Positions 8,354-16,294 of a stretch of 31,675 nucleotides of DNA are shown here, in pieces. How positions within the stretch are numbered: the stretch's first letter is position 1; every line of letters begins with the position of its first letter. Made by a program: the position numbers and the translations under genes. The notes beneath the pieces are model-generated. The model was not told the DNA's origin. It worked only from the letters and a program-made list of their open reading frames with translations, and did not search any database. Source of the DNA: RGIG3009 sp045603285 (GTDB taxonomy: Bacteria; Bacillota; Clostridia; Oscillospirales; Acutalibacteraceae); NCBI GenBank assembly GCA_045603285.1, contig JAZULW010000031.1, positions 1-31,675 of the forward strand, written 5' to 3'.

Positions 8354-9009
8354 CGTTCGCCCGCTTTCACACAGCGAATGACCGAACTGGTACCAAGACG
8401 ATGTGCGCCGTGTTCCAAAAACGCACGTGCATCTGCCAAAGAACGGATACCGCCCGCTGCTTTGATGCGTGTACCACTGTGCACGTGTTTGGCAAACAAG
8501 TCGATGTCGTGCAAGGTGGCCCCGCCCGTGGAAAAGCCGGTGGAGGTTTTGATAAATTCGGCATCGGAACGCGACACCACGTCGCATAACGTTATTTTTT
8601 CTTCGTCGGTCAGCAAACACGTTTCGATGATCACTTTTAATAAACGGCCGTTGCATGCCGCCTTTACGGCGTTGATTTCGGCAAGCACGTCGTCAAATCG
8701 CCCGTCTTTTACCCATCCAACGTTGATAACCATATCGATTTCATCCGCACCGTCAGCTACGGCCAAACGCGTCTCTTCGCATTTGACGGCCGTGGCAACA
8801 TAACCGGTGGGGAAGCCGATGACGGTGCAAACGGGAATATCCCCCTGCAGATAGTCGGTTGCCAATTTCACAAACGACGGCGGAATACACACTGAAGCGG
8901 TGCGGTACTGCCGCGCTTCATCGCACAAACGAAGAATGTCGGCCTCCGTAGCGGCAGGGGACAAGGCGGTATGGTCAACGGTGGCAAGCAGTTCGGTTAA
9001 GGGTATCAT
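8350..9009 (-). CDS. deoC: Deoxyribose-phosphate aldolase
   Basis: Class I aldolase splitting 2-deoxyribose 5-phosphate into glyceraldehyde 3-phosphate and acetaldehyde. 219 aa, full length. The Schiff-base lysine is Lys154 in FIKTSTGFS, the second active-site lysine is Lys183 in KAAGGIRS, and Asp92 in EIDMVINVG completes the relay. ATG 9009 is preceded by AGGAGA (9017-9022). It is the first gene of the operon read from the promoter at 9031-9059. Confidence 0.97.
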   Translation of the reverse strand: MIPLTELLATVDHTALSPAATEADILRLCDEARQYRTASVCIPPSFVKLATDYLQGDIPVCTVIGFPTGYVATAVKCEETRLAVADGADEIDMVINVGWVKDGRFDDVLAEINAVKAACNGRLLKVIIETCLLTDEEKITLCDVVSRSDAEFIKTSTGFSTGGATLHDIDLFAKHVHSGTRIKAAGGIRSLADARAFLEHGAHRLGTSSVIRCVKAGER

Positions 9010-9030
9010 CGGTCATCTCTCCTTTTTTTC

Positions 9031-9059
9031 AGTATACCATTCTTTTGCGTAAAAAACAA
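9031..9059 (-). promoter_or_regulatory. Promoter of deoC-deoB-cdd
   Basis: On the minus strand TTGTTT (9059-9054), 17-base spacer, TATACT (9036-9031) with TGG before it (extended -10). No DeoR-type operator was identified. Confidence 0.65.
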
Positions 9060-9188
9060 CCGCTTGCGTGGCATCGCCGGTTTGATTTTTCTTCGCTTTG
9101 GAAAATTCAAACTTCACACACCTCGATCCGCAAAGCCAAATTGTATTGTTGAATGAGGTGTCTGATATGATAGATTTGCAAATAACAG

Positions 9189-9217
9189 TTGCATTAAATA
9201 TGGAATTATGATATAAT
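9189..9217 (+). promoter_or_regulatory. Promoter of glycan transcription unit 1
   Basis: TTGCAT (9189-9194), 17-base spacer, TATAAT (9212-9217) with TGA before it (extended -10). It is the only strong plus-strand promoter before the gene at 9410. Confidence 0.8.
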
Positions 9218-9229
9218 TCTTTCGTCTGA

Positions 9230-9358
9230 TTGAACGGGGTTTTCAGGTGGAAAATCCGGAATCTGTTGCCGGCCCTGTCGGTGCTTGCGGTTGCCTTTGG
9301 GGGCAATTTTCTTGGACAAAGAATAGAAACACACCGTCGCGGCGGCAAAGTGAAATAA
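9230..9358 (+). CDS. Possible 42-aa hydrophobic peptide in the leader
   Basis: A short frame from TTG 9230 to TAA 9356-9358, preceded by an in-frame stop. The product has a basic start (RWKIRN), a hydrophobic stretch LLPALSVLAVAFGGNFLG and a basic tail ending GGKVK, resembling a one-helix small membrane protein. There is no convincing ribosome site, and the TTG lies only about 6 bases from the predicted transcription start, so translation would be nearly leaderless. It could equally be a chance frame or the remnant of a longer gene. Confidence 0.2.
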   Translation: MNGVFRWKIRNLLPALSVLAVAFGGNFLGQRIETHRRGGKVK

Positions 9359-9409
9359 CCGTTGCTGATTCGGTTTCGGGCAATAGGGAAAAAGGAGAGG
9401 GTGCAAACG

Positions 9410-10282
9410 ATGTCGGACTCCCATCAACAACCGTCTATTAAAGAAATCCAGGGCAAAATGTTGGAAGTTCTGGTTTATTTTAAAGAATTTTGCGATAAAA
9501 ATGGTCTGACTTTCACCCTTTGCGGCGGCACGTGTTTAGGTGCGGTGCGCCATAAGGGGTTTATTCCTTGGGATGATGATGTCGACGTGTTTATGTTGCG
9601 GGAAGATTATGAGAAGTTGCAGGATCTTTGGACAAAAAATGCCGATACTACCCGCTATGCCTGCGTTCGTTCCAACGAAAGCGTCAACATCCACCATTCC
9701 GCAACCGAGATCAAGGACAATCACACCACGTTTATCAACAAACACAGCGTGGATGCCGATATCCACCATGGGTTGATGATCGACGTTATTCCGATTGATT
9801 GCGTTGCCCCCACCAAGTTGGGCAAGATTCTGCAGATGATCGATTCGATGCTGTATTGCTGCTTCAATTTCCAACGTCTGCCAGACCATAAGAGCAAATT
9901 GGTGTATTATGCCACGAAACTGGCACTGGGTGTTTTCCGTTCCCCCAAGATCCGCTATGCGCTCTGGAAAGGCGCGGAGCGGCGCATTGCCAAATACAAT
10001 CCCAAGGGCAGCGGATTGGTGGCTTCTTTTGGTGAAGGAGCGTCCATTATGAAGATGCGCTTCCCGCGGGAATGGTTTGAGAAGCCCGCTTATTTGGAGT
10101 TCGAAGGGCATTTGATGCCGGTGCCTGCCAATACCGATGAATACTTGAAGATCTCCTTTGGCGATTATAGGCAACTGCCGCCCGAAGAAGATCGCATCGC
10201 ACGGCATGACGCCGTCTTCATTGATCTGGAGCATAGTTATACGCAATACAAAGGAATCCACTATTGCGTGGAGAAACAATAA
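9410..10282 (+). CDS. LicD-family transferase (first copy)
   Basis: 290 aa from ATG 9410, supported by the ribosome site AAAGGAGAGG (9391-9400); the frame is open upstream to a TTG at 9362 without a site. The LicD signature lies at residues 38 to about 66: CGGTCLGAVRHKGF then IPWDDDVDVFMLREDYEKL, a nucleotidyltransferase fold with the metal-binding Asp triplet. LicD proteins move phosphocholine (or a similar phospho-head group or sugar phosphate) from a CDP or nucleotide donor to a surface glycan on the cytoplasmic face. No transmembrane helix is seen. It is the first gene of unit 1, followed 26 bases later by a Stealth gene. The exact donor is unknown. Confidence 0.9.
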   Translation: MSDSHQQPSIKEIQGKMLEVLVYFKEFCDKNGLTFTLCGGTCLGAVRHKGFIPWDDDVDVFMLREDYEKLQDLWTKNADTTRYACVRSNESVNIHHSATEIKDNHTTFINKHSVDADIHHGLMIDVIPIDCVAPTKLGKILQMIDSMLYCCFNFQRLPDHKSKLVYYATKLALGVFRSPKIRYALWKGAERRIAKYNPKGSGLVASFGEGASIMKMRFPREWFEKPAYLEFEGHLMPVPANTDEYLKISFGDYRQLPPEEDRIARHDAVFIDLEHSYTQYKGIHYCVEKQ

Positions 10283-10308
10283 TTTGAAATTTCGGGAGGG
10301 TTAAAGAT

Positions 10309-11319
10309 ATGGCCGGATATCCGATTGATATCGTGGTTCCTTGGGTGGACGGTTCTGATCCCGCCTGGCGCGCAGAACGGGCAAAATTCCGCCCCGATGC
10401 CAATAGTGATAACGATGAATCGCGATTCCGCGAATGGGGCTTATTCCAATTCTGGTTTCGCAGCATCGAACAATACGCGCCTTGGGTGCGCAAGATCCAT
10501 CTGATCACCTGGGGGCATCTGCCGCCTTGGTTGAACACCAACCATCCCAAACTCCATATTGTGAACCATAAGGATTATATGCCGGAAGATTGTCTTCCCA
10601 CCTTCAGTTCCCATTCCATTGAGTTGAGTATGCACCGCATCCCCGATTTGGCGGAACACTTCATCTATTTTAACGACGATATTTACTTAAACAACCCCAC
10701 CTCGCCCGAAACGTTCTTTGTGAACGGTGTGCCGCGGGATTCCGCCGTCTTGGGAACGGTTGCCATTGTTGACAATTTTAGTTTCCTGCCCTACATTACC
10801 CTGAATATGTTGGGCTGTATCAATATGAAGTTTTCCAAGTACCGCGTCATTGCCAAGCATTTCTTCCAATGGTTTCATCCCCGCTATGGCGCGGATCTGT
10901 TGCGAAACCTGTATTTTCTGCCCAAAAACTGTTTCCTCGGGTTCAAAAATTTTCATTCCTGCCAACCCTATTGCAAAAAAACACTGGAGGAAGTTTGGCA
11001 GGCGTTTCCCGACGAACTGGAGCGCACCAGCCACAACCGTTTTCGCAGCCGCCATGATGTGAACCAATACCTTTTCCGTTGGTGGCGGCTGTTGAAGGGC
11101 GAATTTGTCCCTTCCAAGCCCAACTGCCGCTATCTTACCTTGGGAAGCGATCCGATGGACAAGTTCGAATCGGCTCTGGAATATTCCGATTGCAAGATTG
11201 TTTGCATCAACGACGATCCTTCTTCCTGCGATTTTGAAGCCGAGCAACAAAAAATTTATGCTCTTTTGCAAAAAAAATTCCCCGAACCGTCCACCTTCGA
11301 AATCAAAAACGAGGTGTAA
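10309..11319 (+). CDS. Stealth-family capsular polysaccharide phosphotransferase
   Basis: 336 aa. Stealth proteins transfer a sugar 1-phosphate from a nucleotide sugar, building phosphodiester links in capsules or teichoic-like polymers. Conserved region 1 is IDIVVPWVDGSDPAW (residues 5-20). Region 2 contains RFREWGLFQFWFRSIE, APWVRKIHLITWGHLPPWL, and the Asp-rich EHFIYFNDDIYL (about 117-128). A region-3/4-like segment SHNRFRSRHDVNQYLF follows near residue 243. GGGAGGG at about 10294-10300 serves ATG 10309. The gene lies between a LicD transferase and a Wzx flippase, which supports assembly of a phosphate-linked repeat unit. The sugar moved cannot be read from the sequence. Confidence 0.9.
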   Translation: MAGYPIDIVVPWVDGSDPAWRAERAKFRPDANSDNDESRFREWGLFQFWFRSIEQYAPWVRKIHLITWGHLPPWLNTNHPKLHIVNHKDYMPEDCLPTFSSHSIELSMHRIPDLAEHFIYFNDDIYLNNPTSPETFFVNGVPRDSAVLGTVAIVDNFSFLPYITLNMLGCINMKFSKYRVIAKHFFQWFHPRYGADLLRNLYFLPKNCFLGFKNFHSCQPYCKKTLEEVWQAFPDELERTSHNRFRSRHDVNQYLFRWWRLLKGEFVPSKPNCRYLTLGSDPMDKFESALEYSDCKIVCINDDPSSCDFEAEQQKIYALLQKKFPEPSTFEIKNEV

Positions 11320-11329
11320 ATAAACGACA

Positions 11330-12874
11330 ATGAAACTCACCGTTGCTAAAAACACAATGCGCAATACGATGTGGGGCGCCATCTACCGAATGATCGCGCT
11401 GATCGGTCCTTTTGTCATCAAAACCATTATCATCAAAGAGATCGGTATGGCATACAGCGGGTTGAACACGCTTTTTAACTCCATTCTGACGGTTTTGAAT
11501 TTGGCAAACTTAGGGTTCAGCAGCTCGTTGGTCTACACCATGTATGATGCGGTGGCGCGGGAAGATAACGAAGCCATTTGCGCGATGATTAATTTCTTCC
11601 GCAAGGTTTATCGGTTGATCGGCTACGTGATCCTGGGAATGGGTCTGCTTGTGATGCCCTTCCTGCCGCGGTTGGTGGGCAACGAGTGTCCGCCCGATGC
11701 CAACCTATATGTGATGTGGGGGCTTTATCTTTCGGCCACGGTGTTGGACTACACATTGTATGGCTACGTCAACGCCATTTTTTCCGCTTATCAACGGGAA
11801 GACACTCGCCTGAAGATTATGACGGTGCGCTATATCATTCAATACGCTCTGGAGATCGTTCTTCTGGTTGTTTTTAAAAACTACTATCTTTATCTGCTCA
11901 CCTTGCCGTTGATGGTCATTCCCAACAGCATTGCCAATTACCGCGCAGCGAAAAAGCAATATCCCCAGATCCGTTGCGCGGGCACTCCCAGTAAGGAACT
12001 CAGGCGCAGCGTGTATCATCGGGTGAAAACCTTGTTCGGCCATTCGGTCGGCAATACGCTACTTGTGAATGTGGACAGTATTATCATTTCCGCTTTTCTC
12101 GGCCTTTCTGTTCAGGCACTCTACAGCAACTATTTCTATATTCTCACCGCGGTGAACGGCCTGATCGAGATCATCACCAACGGCTGCCGCGCCGGCATCG
12201 GCAACAAACTGATTGTCGAATCGGAGGACGATAACCACAAACTCTTCCTGGGGATGACGTATGGCTGGGTGGCACTGGTTGGTTTTTGCTCGGTTTGTAT
12301 GCTTTGCCTGTTCCAACCCTTTGTCGGCGGTATCTGGATCGGCAGCGAAGGATTGATGGACCAGACCTTTGTTATCTTTATGGCCCTGTTCTTCTACACC
12401 TGGATGTTCCGCATTATGCAACTGACCTACCGCGATGCCGCAGGGCTCTGGACCAAGGATTGGCTCAAGCCCTATGTGTCAATGGTTATTAAGTTGGTAT
12501 TCAGCGTTTCGCTGGTCATTCTTACCAAGAATATCATCGGCGTTTTGATTCCCACCATTTTCGTTTTAGCTTTTGTGTATTCCCCCTGGGAAGCCAACGT
12601 CTTATACAAGCATCTTTTCCACCGCGATTGGAAACCGTATCTCAAAAAGATGGTTTCCTATTCGCTCTTGAATTTGATGGCAGCGGCGGGCTCCTTCGTG
12701 CTTTGCTTAGGAATCTTCCCGCAGAACTCCCCGCTCAGTTTCTTTGGGCGGCTACTCATCGTGTGCATCGTTTTCCCCGCCCTTTGGCTGATCACCACCT
12801 TTAAAACCGAGGAATTTCGATTCCTTTGGAGTAAGGTTCAACTAATTTTGAAGAAAATGAGAGCGAAGATATGA
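11330..12874 (+). CDS. Wzx-type oligosaccharide flippase (MVF/MATE-like)
   Basis: 514 aa, almost entirely hydrophobic, with about 12-14 predicted membrane helices, the size and texture of polysaccharide-repeat flippases (PST/MVF family). The N-terminal pattern NTMRNTMWGAIYRMIALIGPFVIKTIIIKEIGMAYSGLN is split by a conserved Gly region typical of these transporters. It would turn the lipid-linked repeat unit to the outer face. The ATG follows the Stealth stop by about 10 bases, with GAGGTG at 11311-11316 as a rather distant ribosome site. The stop overlaps the start of the Wzy-LicD gene by 4 bases. Its partner Wzy being the next gene makes the assignment firm at family level; the substrate is unknown. 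Confidence 0.88.
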   Translation: MKLTVAKNTMRNTMWGAIYRMIALIGPFVIKTIIIKEIGMAYSGLNTLFNSILTVLNLANLGFSSSLVYTMYDAVAREDNEAICAMINFFRKVYRLIGYVILGMGLLVMPFLPRLVGNECPPDANLYVMWGLYLSATVLDYTLYGYVNAIFSAYQREDTRLKIMTVRYIIQYALEIVLLVVFKNYYLYLLTLPLMVIPNSIANYRAAKKQYPQIRCAGTPSKELRRSVYHRVKTLFGHSVGNTLLVNVDSIIISAFLGLSVQALYSNYFYILTAVNGLIEIITNGCRAGIGNKLIVESEDDNHKLFLGMTYGWVALVGFCSVCMLCLFQPFVGGIWIGSEGLMDQTFVIFMALFFYTWMFRIMQLTYRDAAGLWTKDWLKPYVSMVIKLVFSVSLVILTKNIIGVLIPTIFVLAFVYSPWEANVLYKHLFHRDWKPYLKKMVSYSLLNLMAAAGSFVLCLGIFPQNSPLSFFGRLLIVCIVFPALWLITTFKTEEFRFLWSKVQLILKKMRAKI

Positions 12875-15291
12875 CACGGACATCATTTTTGAAAGATAAA
12901 ACCAAATATATCGCCTTTGCCGGCTTTTGCGCGGTATTTCTGCTGATCTCGGCGTTGATGCAGGTTTCGCTGATGTTCGCATCGGTGATGCTTTTGTGGA
13001 CCGGCTTGCTAATTTATGCGCTCAGCGATCTGAAGGGGCGCGCTGCGTATGCGCTTTTCTTGGTAGCCTTCTTCCTGTTTCTTCTGGGCGGTGAATTTCT
13101 GGAGCTGTATATGGGCTATCCGCCGGAATTCACCTTTACGGATGAAATTGATTTCCATGCCTATGTTTCCCTGTTTGTCAGCCTGCTCTTTCTGCATTTG
13201 AGTTTTTACCTTACCGAACGGCTGACCGATCGGCACGCCATCAAAAAGAAAACCGAACCTCAATACAAAACCCGCTTTACCGAAGATATCCGCCAGGTTG
13301 CCAAGTGGGGCGTTTACATCGCCACCATTCCGTATTTCCTTACCACGCTGGAGGCCTGCCTTTACTCCTTGAAACACGGCTACCTGAGTTATTATACCGA
13401 TTTTCATAGCAGTCTTCCTGGTGTGATCGGCACGATCTCCGAATTGTTCCCGTTCTTTTTCTGTTTCTTCCTGGCAACCTTGCCTCCCAAAAAAGAATGC
13501 AAGATCCCCATGCTGATCTACCTTTGCCACGGGGTGACGGCGATTTTGACCGGCCGCAGAATTATGTTCGGGGTGGCGCTTTTAGTCTTGCTCTTTTATA
13601 TTCTTATTCGCCACCTCATCAATCCTAAGGAACAGTGGTTGAACAAAAAGAAATTGCTGATCGGACTAATTCTTTGTCCACTGATCGTGGTTCTCTTATA
13701 CGTTCAACGCTACTTGCGCTACGACCAAGCGGTGGAAGGCGGCGCCAACCTATTGGATATCATTTTCCGCTTTCTTTCCCAGCAAGGCTCCAGCATCGGT
13801 GTTTTAAAGCACCAGAAGGTGCTGGAAGGAGATTCGCTGGGTTGTACGTCGCTGTATTATACGTTGCATTATTTGCGTGGCAATTTCTTAACACGCGGCC
13901 TTTTTGATTTCCCGTTGGAATATTACCTGCAACGCACGGTGGAAACCGCTTATCACACCAACTGCCTGGCCGACTATATTATGTATAAAGTCAGCCCTTC
14001 CGATTTCTTTGCCGGCTATGGACTGGGCACCAGTTACATCGCGGAACTTTACCACGATTTGGGCCACGTCGGCATTGCGCTGGGCAGCGCGATTTACGGA
14101 TTTTTGCTCCAGTGGCTCTATTCCCTCAAGCGCTTTTCCTTCTTTAAGTTCACTTGTGGACTGATCATTCTGGAGCAGTTTGTCATCCTGCCCCGTTATG
14201 GCGCCGATGTTTTGATGCGCCCCTTCTATAGTTTAACCAACCTGTTTGTGTTGACGCTGCTGATCGGCTATGCGCTCATGGGCAAACAGAGGACGAAAAA
14301 AATATTGTCGAAATTCAAAATTAAGGGGAACCGTTCTATGTTTAAAAAACTCAAGGAATTCATCTCCACCCGAAACGTGATGCTGAACACTCCGCCGATG
14401 GGCGAGTTCCGCCACATCACCGATGAAGAGGTTAAGCAACTGCAGGGTGTGATGTTGCAGATGGTCAAGGACGTGCACGAGGTGTGCGAAAAACATGGCA
14501 TCTGCTATATGGCCGATGGTGGCACGGCGCTGGGTTCCGTGCGCCATAAAGGTTTTATCCCGTGGGACGACGATGTGGATCTGATTATGCCCCGCGATGA
14601 TCTTAACCGCTTTGTTGAGATCTTTGATGAAGAGCTGGGGGATAAGTACGAACTGGTTACCCCCAACTCCGAGGGACATAAGGTGGCGTCCTTGATTACG
14701 GAGATTTATGCAAAGGGCACCTACAAGCCCAGCATTCACAATTTGGATATGGATCTGCCGCAGGGCGTGATGATCGACATCTTCCCGCTGGAATATGCAC
14801 CTCTTAATCCTATTGTGCGCAAAATTAAGGGAACGGTCGCGATGATCCTGCAATACATCGCCATCTCCGCCACCTTCTACAATCTGTATTGTACCCCCAA
14901 GAAGAAAGCTTTCTTCTATCAGACAAAAGCGGGTAAATTCAATTTCAATTTCCGCCGATTTATCGGGTTTTTCTTCTCTTTCCGCAGTTATCAGAAATGG
15001 TGCAACACCTTCGATAAATTTGTGCGCGGGAAATACGATACCGGGCTTTGGTGCATCCCCACCGACGTTGGTCACTATTTCGGTCATTTGATGCCTAAAA
15101 AGGTTTTCTACCCCCCCATCAAAGGGCAATTTGAAGATATGGAAGTCTACCTGCCGAACGATATCCACGAATATCTGGTCAACGCCTACGGCGACTATAT
15201 GTGGATTCCCCCGGTAGAACAGCGCGAAAAGCATTGGACCGCCGGTTTCTGTTTGGATACCACCAAAGGCGAGCCCGAAGCAAAGGTGTAA
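12871..15291 (+). CDS. Wzy-type polymerase fused to a LicD domain
   Basis: 806 aa in one frame. Residues 1 to about 485 are a multi-pass membrane protein with about 11-12 helices, resembling the O-antigen/oligosaccharide repeat polymerase family: TGRRIMFGVALLV after a membrane helix, SQQGSSIGVLKHQ, and near the end GYGLGTSYIAELYHDLGHVG. Residues 490-806 are a complete LicD module with GGTALGSVRHKGF / IPWDDDVDLIMPRDDL at about 550-578, different enough from the first LicD to suggest another substrate. Met490 (ATG 14338) has its own ribosome site AAGGGG (14323-14328), so a free LicD could also be made. It starts overlapping the flippase stop (ATGA). The fusion could be real or could reflect one base error removing a stop; the frame shows no other disturbance. 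Confidence 0.85.
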   Translation: MTRTSFLKDKTKYIAFAGFCAVFLLISALMQVSLMFASVMLLWTGLLIYALSDLKGRAAYALFLVAFFLFLLGGEFLELYMGYPPEFTFTDEIDFHAYVSLFVSLLFLHLSFYLTERLTDRHAIKKKTEPQYKTRFTEDIRQVAKWGVYIATIPYFLTTLEACLYSLKHGYLSYYTDFHSSLPGVIGTISELFPFFFCFFLATLPPKKECKIPMLIYLCHGVTAILTGRRIMFGVALLVLLFYILIRHLINPKEQWLNKKKLLIGLILCPLIVVLLYVQRYLRYDQAVEGGANLLDIIFRFLSQQGSSIGVLKHQKVLEGDSLGCTSLYYTLHYLRGNFLTRGLFDFPLEYYLQRTVETAYHTNCLADYIMYKVSPSDFFAGYGLGTSYIAELYHDLGHVGIALGSAIYGFLLQWLYSLKRFSFFKFTCGLIILEQFVILPRYGADVLMRPFYSLTNLFVLTLLIGYALMGKQRTKKILSKFKIKGNRSMFKKLKEFISTRNVMLNTPPMGEFRHITDEEVKQLQGVMLQMVKDVHEVCEKHGICYMADGGTALGSVRHKGFIPWDDDVDLIMPRDDLNRFVEIFDEELGDKYELVTPNSEGHKVASLITEIYAKGTYKPSIHNLDMDLPQGVMIDIFPLEYAPLNPIVRKIKGTVAMILQYIAISATFYNLYCTPKKKAFFYQTKAGKFNFNFRRFIGFFFSFRSYQKWCNTFDKFVRGKYDTGLWCIPTDVGHYFGHLMPKKVFYPPIKGQFEDMEVYLPNDIHEYLVNAYGDYMWIPPVEQREKHWTAGFCLDTTKGEPEAKV
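14338..15291 (+). other. Internal start giving a separate LicD protein
   Basis: ATG 14338 is in frame with the Wzy-LicD gene and is preceded by AAGGGG with a 9-base gap, as good as the sites of neighbouring genes. It begins MFKKLKEFIS, a natural LicD-like N-terminus of 317 aa. This suggests the fusion arose from two adjacent genes and that the LicD part may still be translated independently. Confidence 0.5.
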
Positions 15292-15297
15292 GTTTCC

Positions 15298-16275
15298 ATG
15301 CCGGATCCGTTTACTCATTATATTTTCGGACAGAAGGTGTTGGAGCAGTTGCCGCCCCCCATCCGCCAAACGATCCGTGCCGATGTGTTTGATCGTGCAC
15401 TGCAAGGGCCTGATCCCTTTTCTTGCCTTGGTTTTTACGGCGGAAAGCGGCGAAGTATGCGCAATCGCAGCGGTATTATGCATAAGCAAAGAACGGGCAC
15501 TTTCCTGTTGGAAATTGCCCGCGAAGCGCAAAACGAACCCTCGCCCGCGCTGTTTTCGTTTCTGGCAGGGTTTTTGTGCCATTATGCGCTGGATCGCACG
15601 GCCCATCCGTATATCATTGGCAAGGGTGGGGAGTCCTTCGGCGATGCTGCCACCTTGCCTTACCGCTCGGGCCACGTTCGGCTGGAGCGTGCCATTGATT
15701 GCCGCTATCTTCGCGCCTATTTTAAAAAAGAACCGTGGAAAACCTTCTTTCCCCGCCTGATTTTTAAGGCCAAGCAGTATCCGGAAGAATTGCGCGGGCC
15801 ACTGGATCGGATTTTTCGGGAGGTTTACGGCTGGGAGCAAAGTTTCGACACCTTCAATGCCGCTTTGCGGGATGAAGCGGTTTTTTATCGCGTGATGCAG
15901 GACCCGTGGGGAATCATTCGGTTCCTTTTGCGCCCGTTACGCACCAAAAAAACGCTTTACGCGGTCTATTCCTACTATAAGCGGGAGATAGACTCTGCAC
16001 AAGTGGATTATGTTAACGAATCCCACGCCCCCTGGCATCACCCCTTTGCCCCTGAACAACGGTTTGAGGCAAGCTTTTCGGAGCTTTTTGAACAAAGCCT
16101 GGGCGATGCCACCGCCATGATCGATGCGGCGTTTCGCTATGTATTTCTAAAAGAGCCCGCTGGCTTGGAAGACGTTTTTCAGGACAAAAACTATTCGACC
16201 GGTCTGGATTGCCACGATCCCCGCAACCAGGCACTCCCTTGCTGCGAGCCCTTTTCTTTCCATTATAAAGGATAA
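15298..16275 (+). CDS. Zinc-dependent phospholipase C-like protein
   Basis: 325 aa matching the Zn_dep_PLPC pattern. The N-terminal MPDPFTHYIFGQKVLE provides an early His. GPDPFSCLGFYG follows, then the central helix SFLAGFLCHYALDRTAHPYI with the His/Asp metal ligands, and HVRLERAIDCRY. There is no signal peptide, so unlike secreted clostridial alpha-toxins it probably acts inside the cell. The family hydrolyses phosphocholine-type head groups, but most clostridial intracellular members are uncharacterised. It sits 6 bases after the Wzy-LicD gene and just before a LicC-like gene. That placement suggests a role in supplying, trimming or recycling a phospho-head group; this is inference. Confidence 0.8.
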   Translation: MPDPFTHYIFGQKVLEQLPPPIRQTIRADVFDRALQGPDPFSCLGFYGGKRRSMRNRSGIMHKQRTGTFLLEIAREAQNEPSPALFSFLAGFLCHYALDRTAHPYIIGKGGESFGDAATLPYRSGHVRLERAIDCRYLRAYFKKEPWKTFFPRLIFKAKQYPEELRGPLDRIFREVYGWEQSFDTFNAALRDEAVFYRVMQDPWGIIRFLLRPLRTKKTLYAVYSYYKREIDSAQVDYVNESHAPWHHPFAPEQRFEASFSELFEQSLGDATAMIDAAFRYVFLKEPAGLEDVFQDKNYSTGLDCHDPRNQALPCCEPFSFHYKG

Positions 16276-16294
16276 TGGTTTTAGGAGGAACATT

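Larger units (their letters stand above)
9060..9409. other. Intergenic region and leader between the deo operon and the glycan locus
   Basis: About 350 bases without a confident gene. It holds the start region of the divergent glycan operon: promoter at 9189-9217, then a leader of roughly 185 bases. In the leader I see a weak hairpin (TTGCC 9291-9295 / GGCAA 9302-9306, followed by TTTT) and a possible 42-codon frame (9230-9358). Upstream, ACACCTC near 9118 and GAGGTGT near 9156 form a 7-bp inverted repeat of uncertain meaning. No known riboswitch pattern was recognised. Confidence 0.5.

Noticed and set aside
7757..8803. 348-codon plus-strand open frame opposite deoB/deoC
   Set aside because: Antisense shadow of two confidently identified enzymes.
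9013..9348. 111-codon minus-strand open frame in the deoC/licD intergenic region
   Set aside because: It covers both promoters, has no family motif and no good ribosome site.
14233..15840. 535-codon minus-strand open frame across wzy-licD and the PLC-like gene
   Set aside because: It lies opposite two genes with recognisable domains and has no promoter, ribosome site or family motif.
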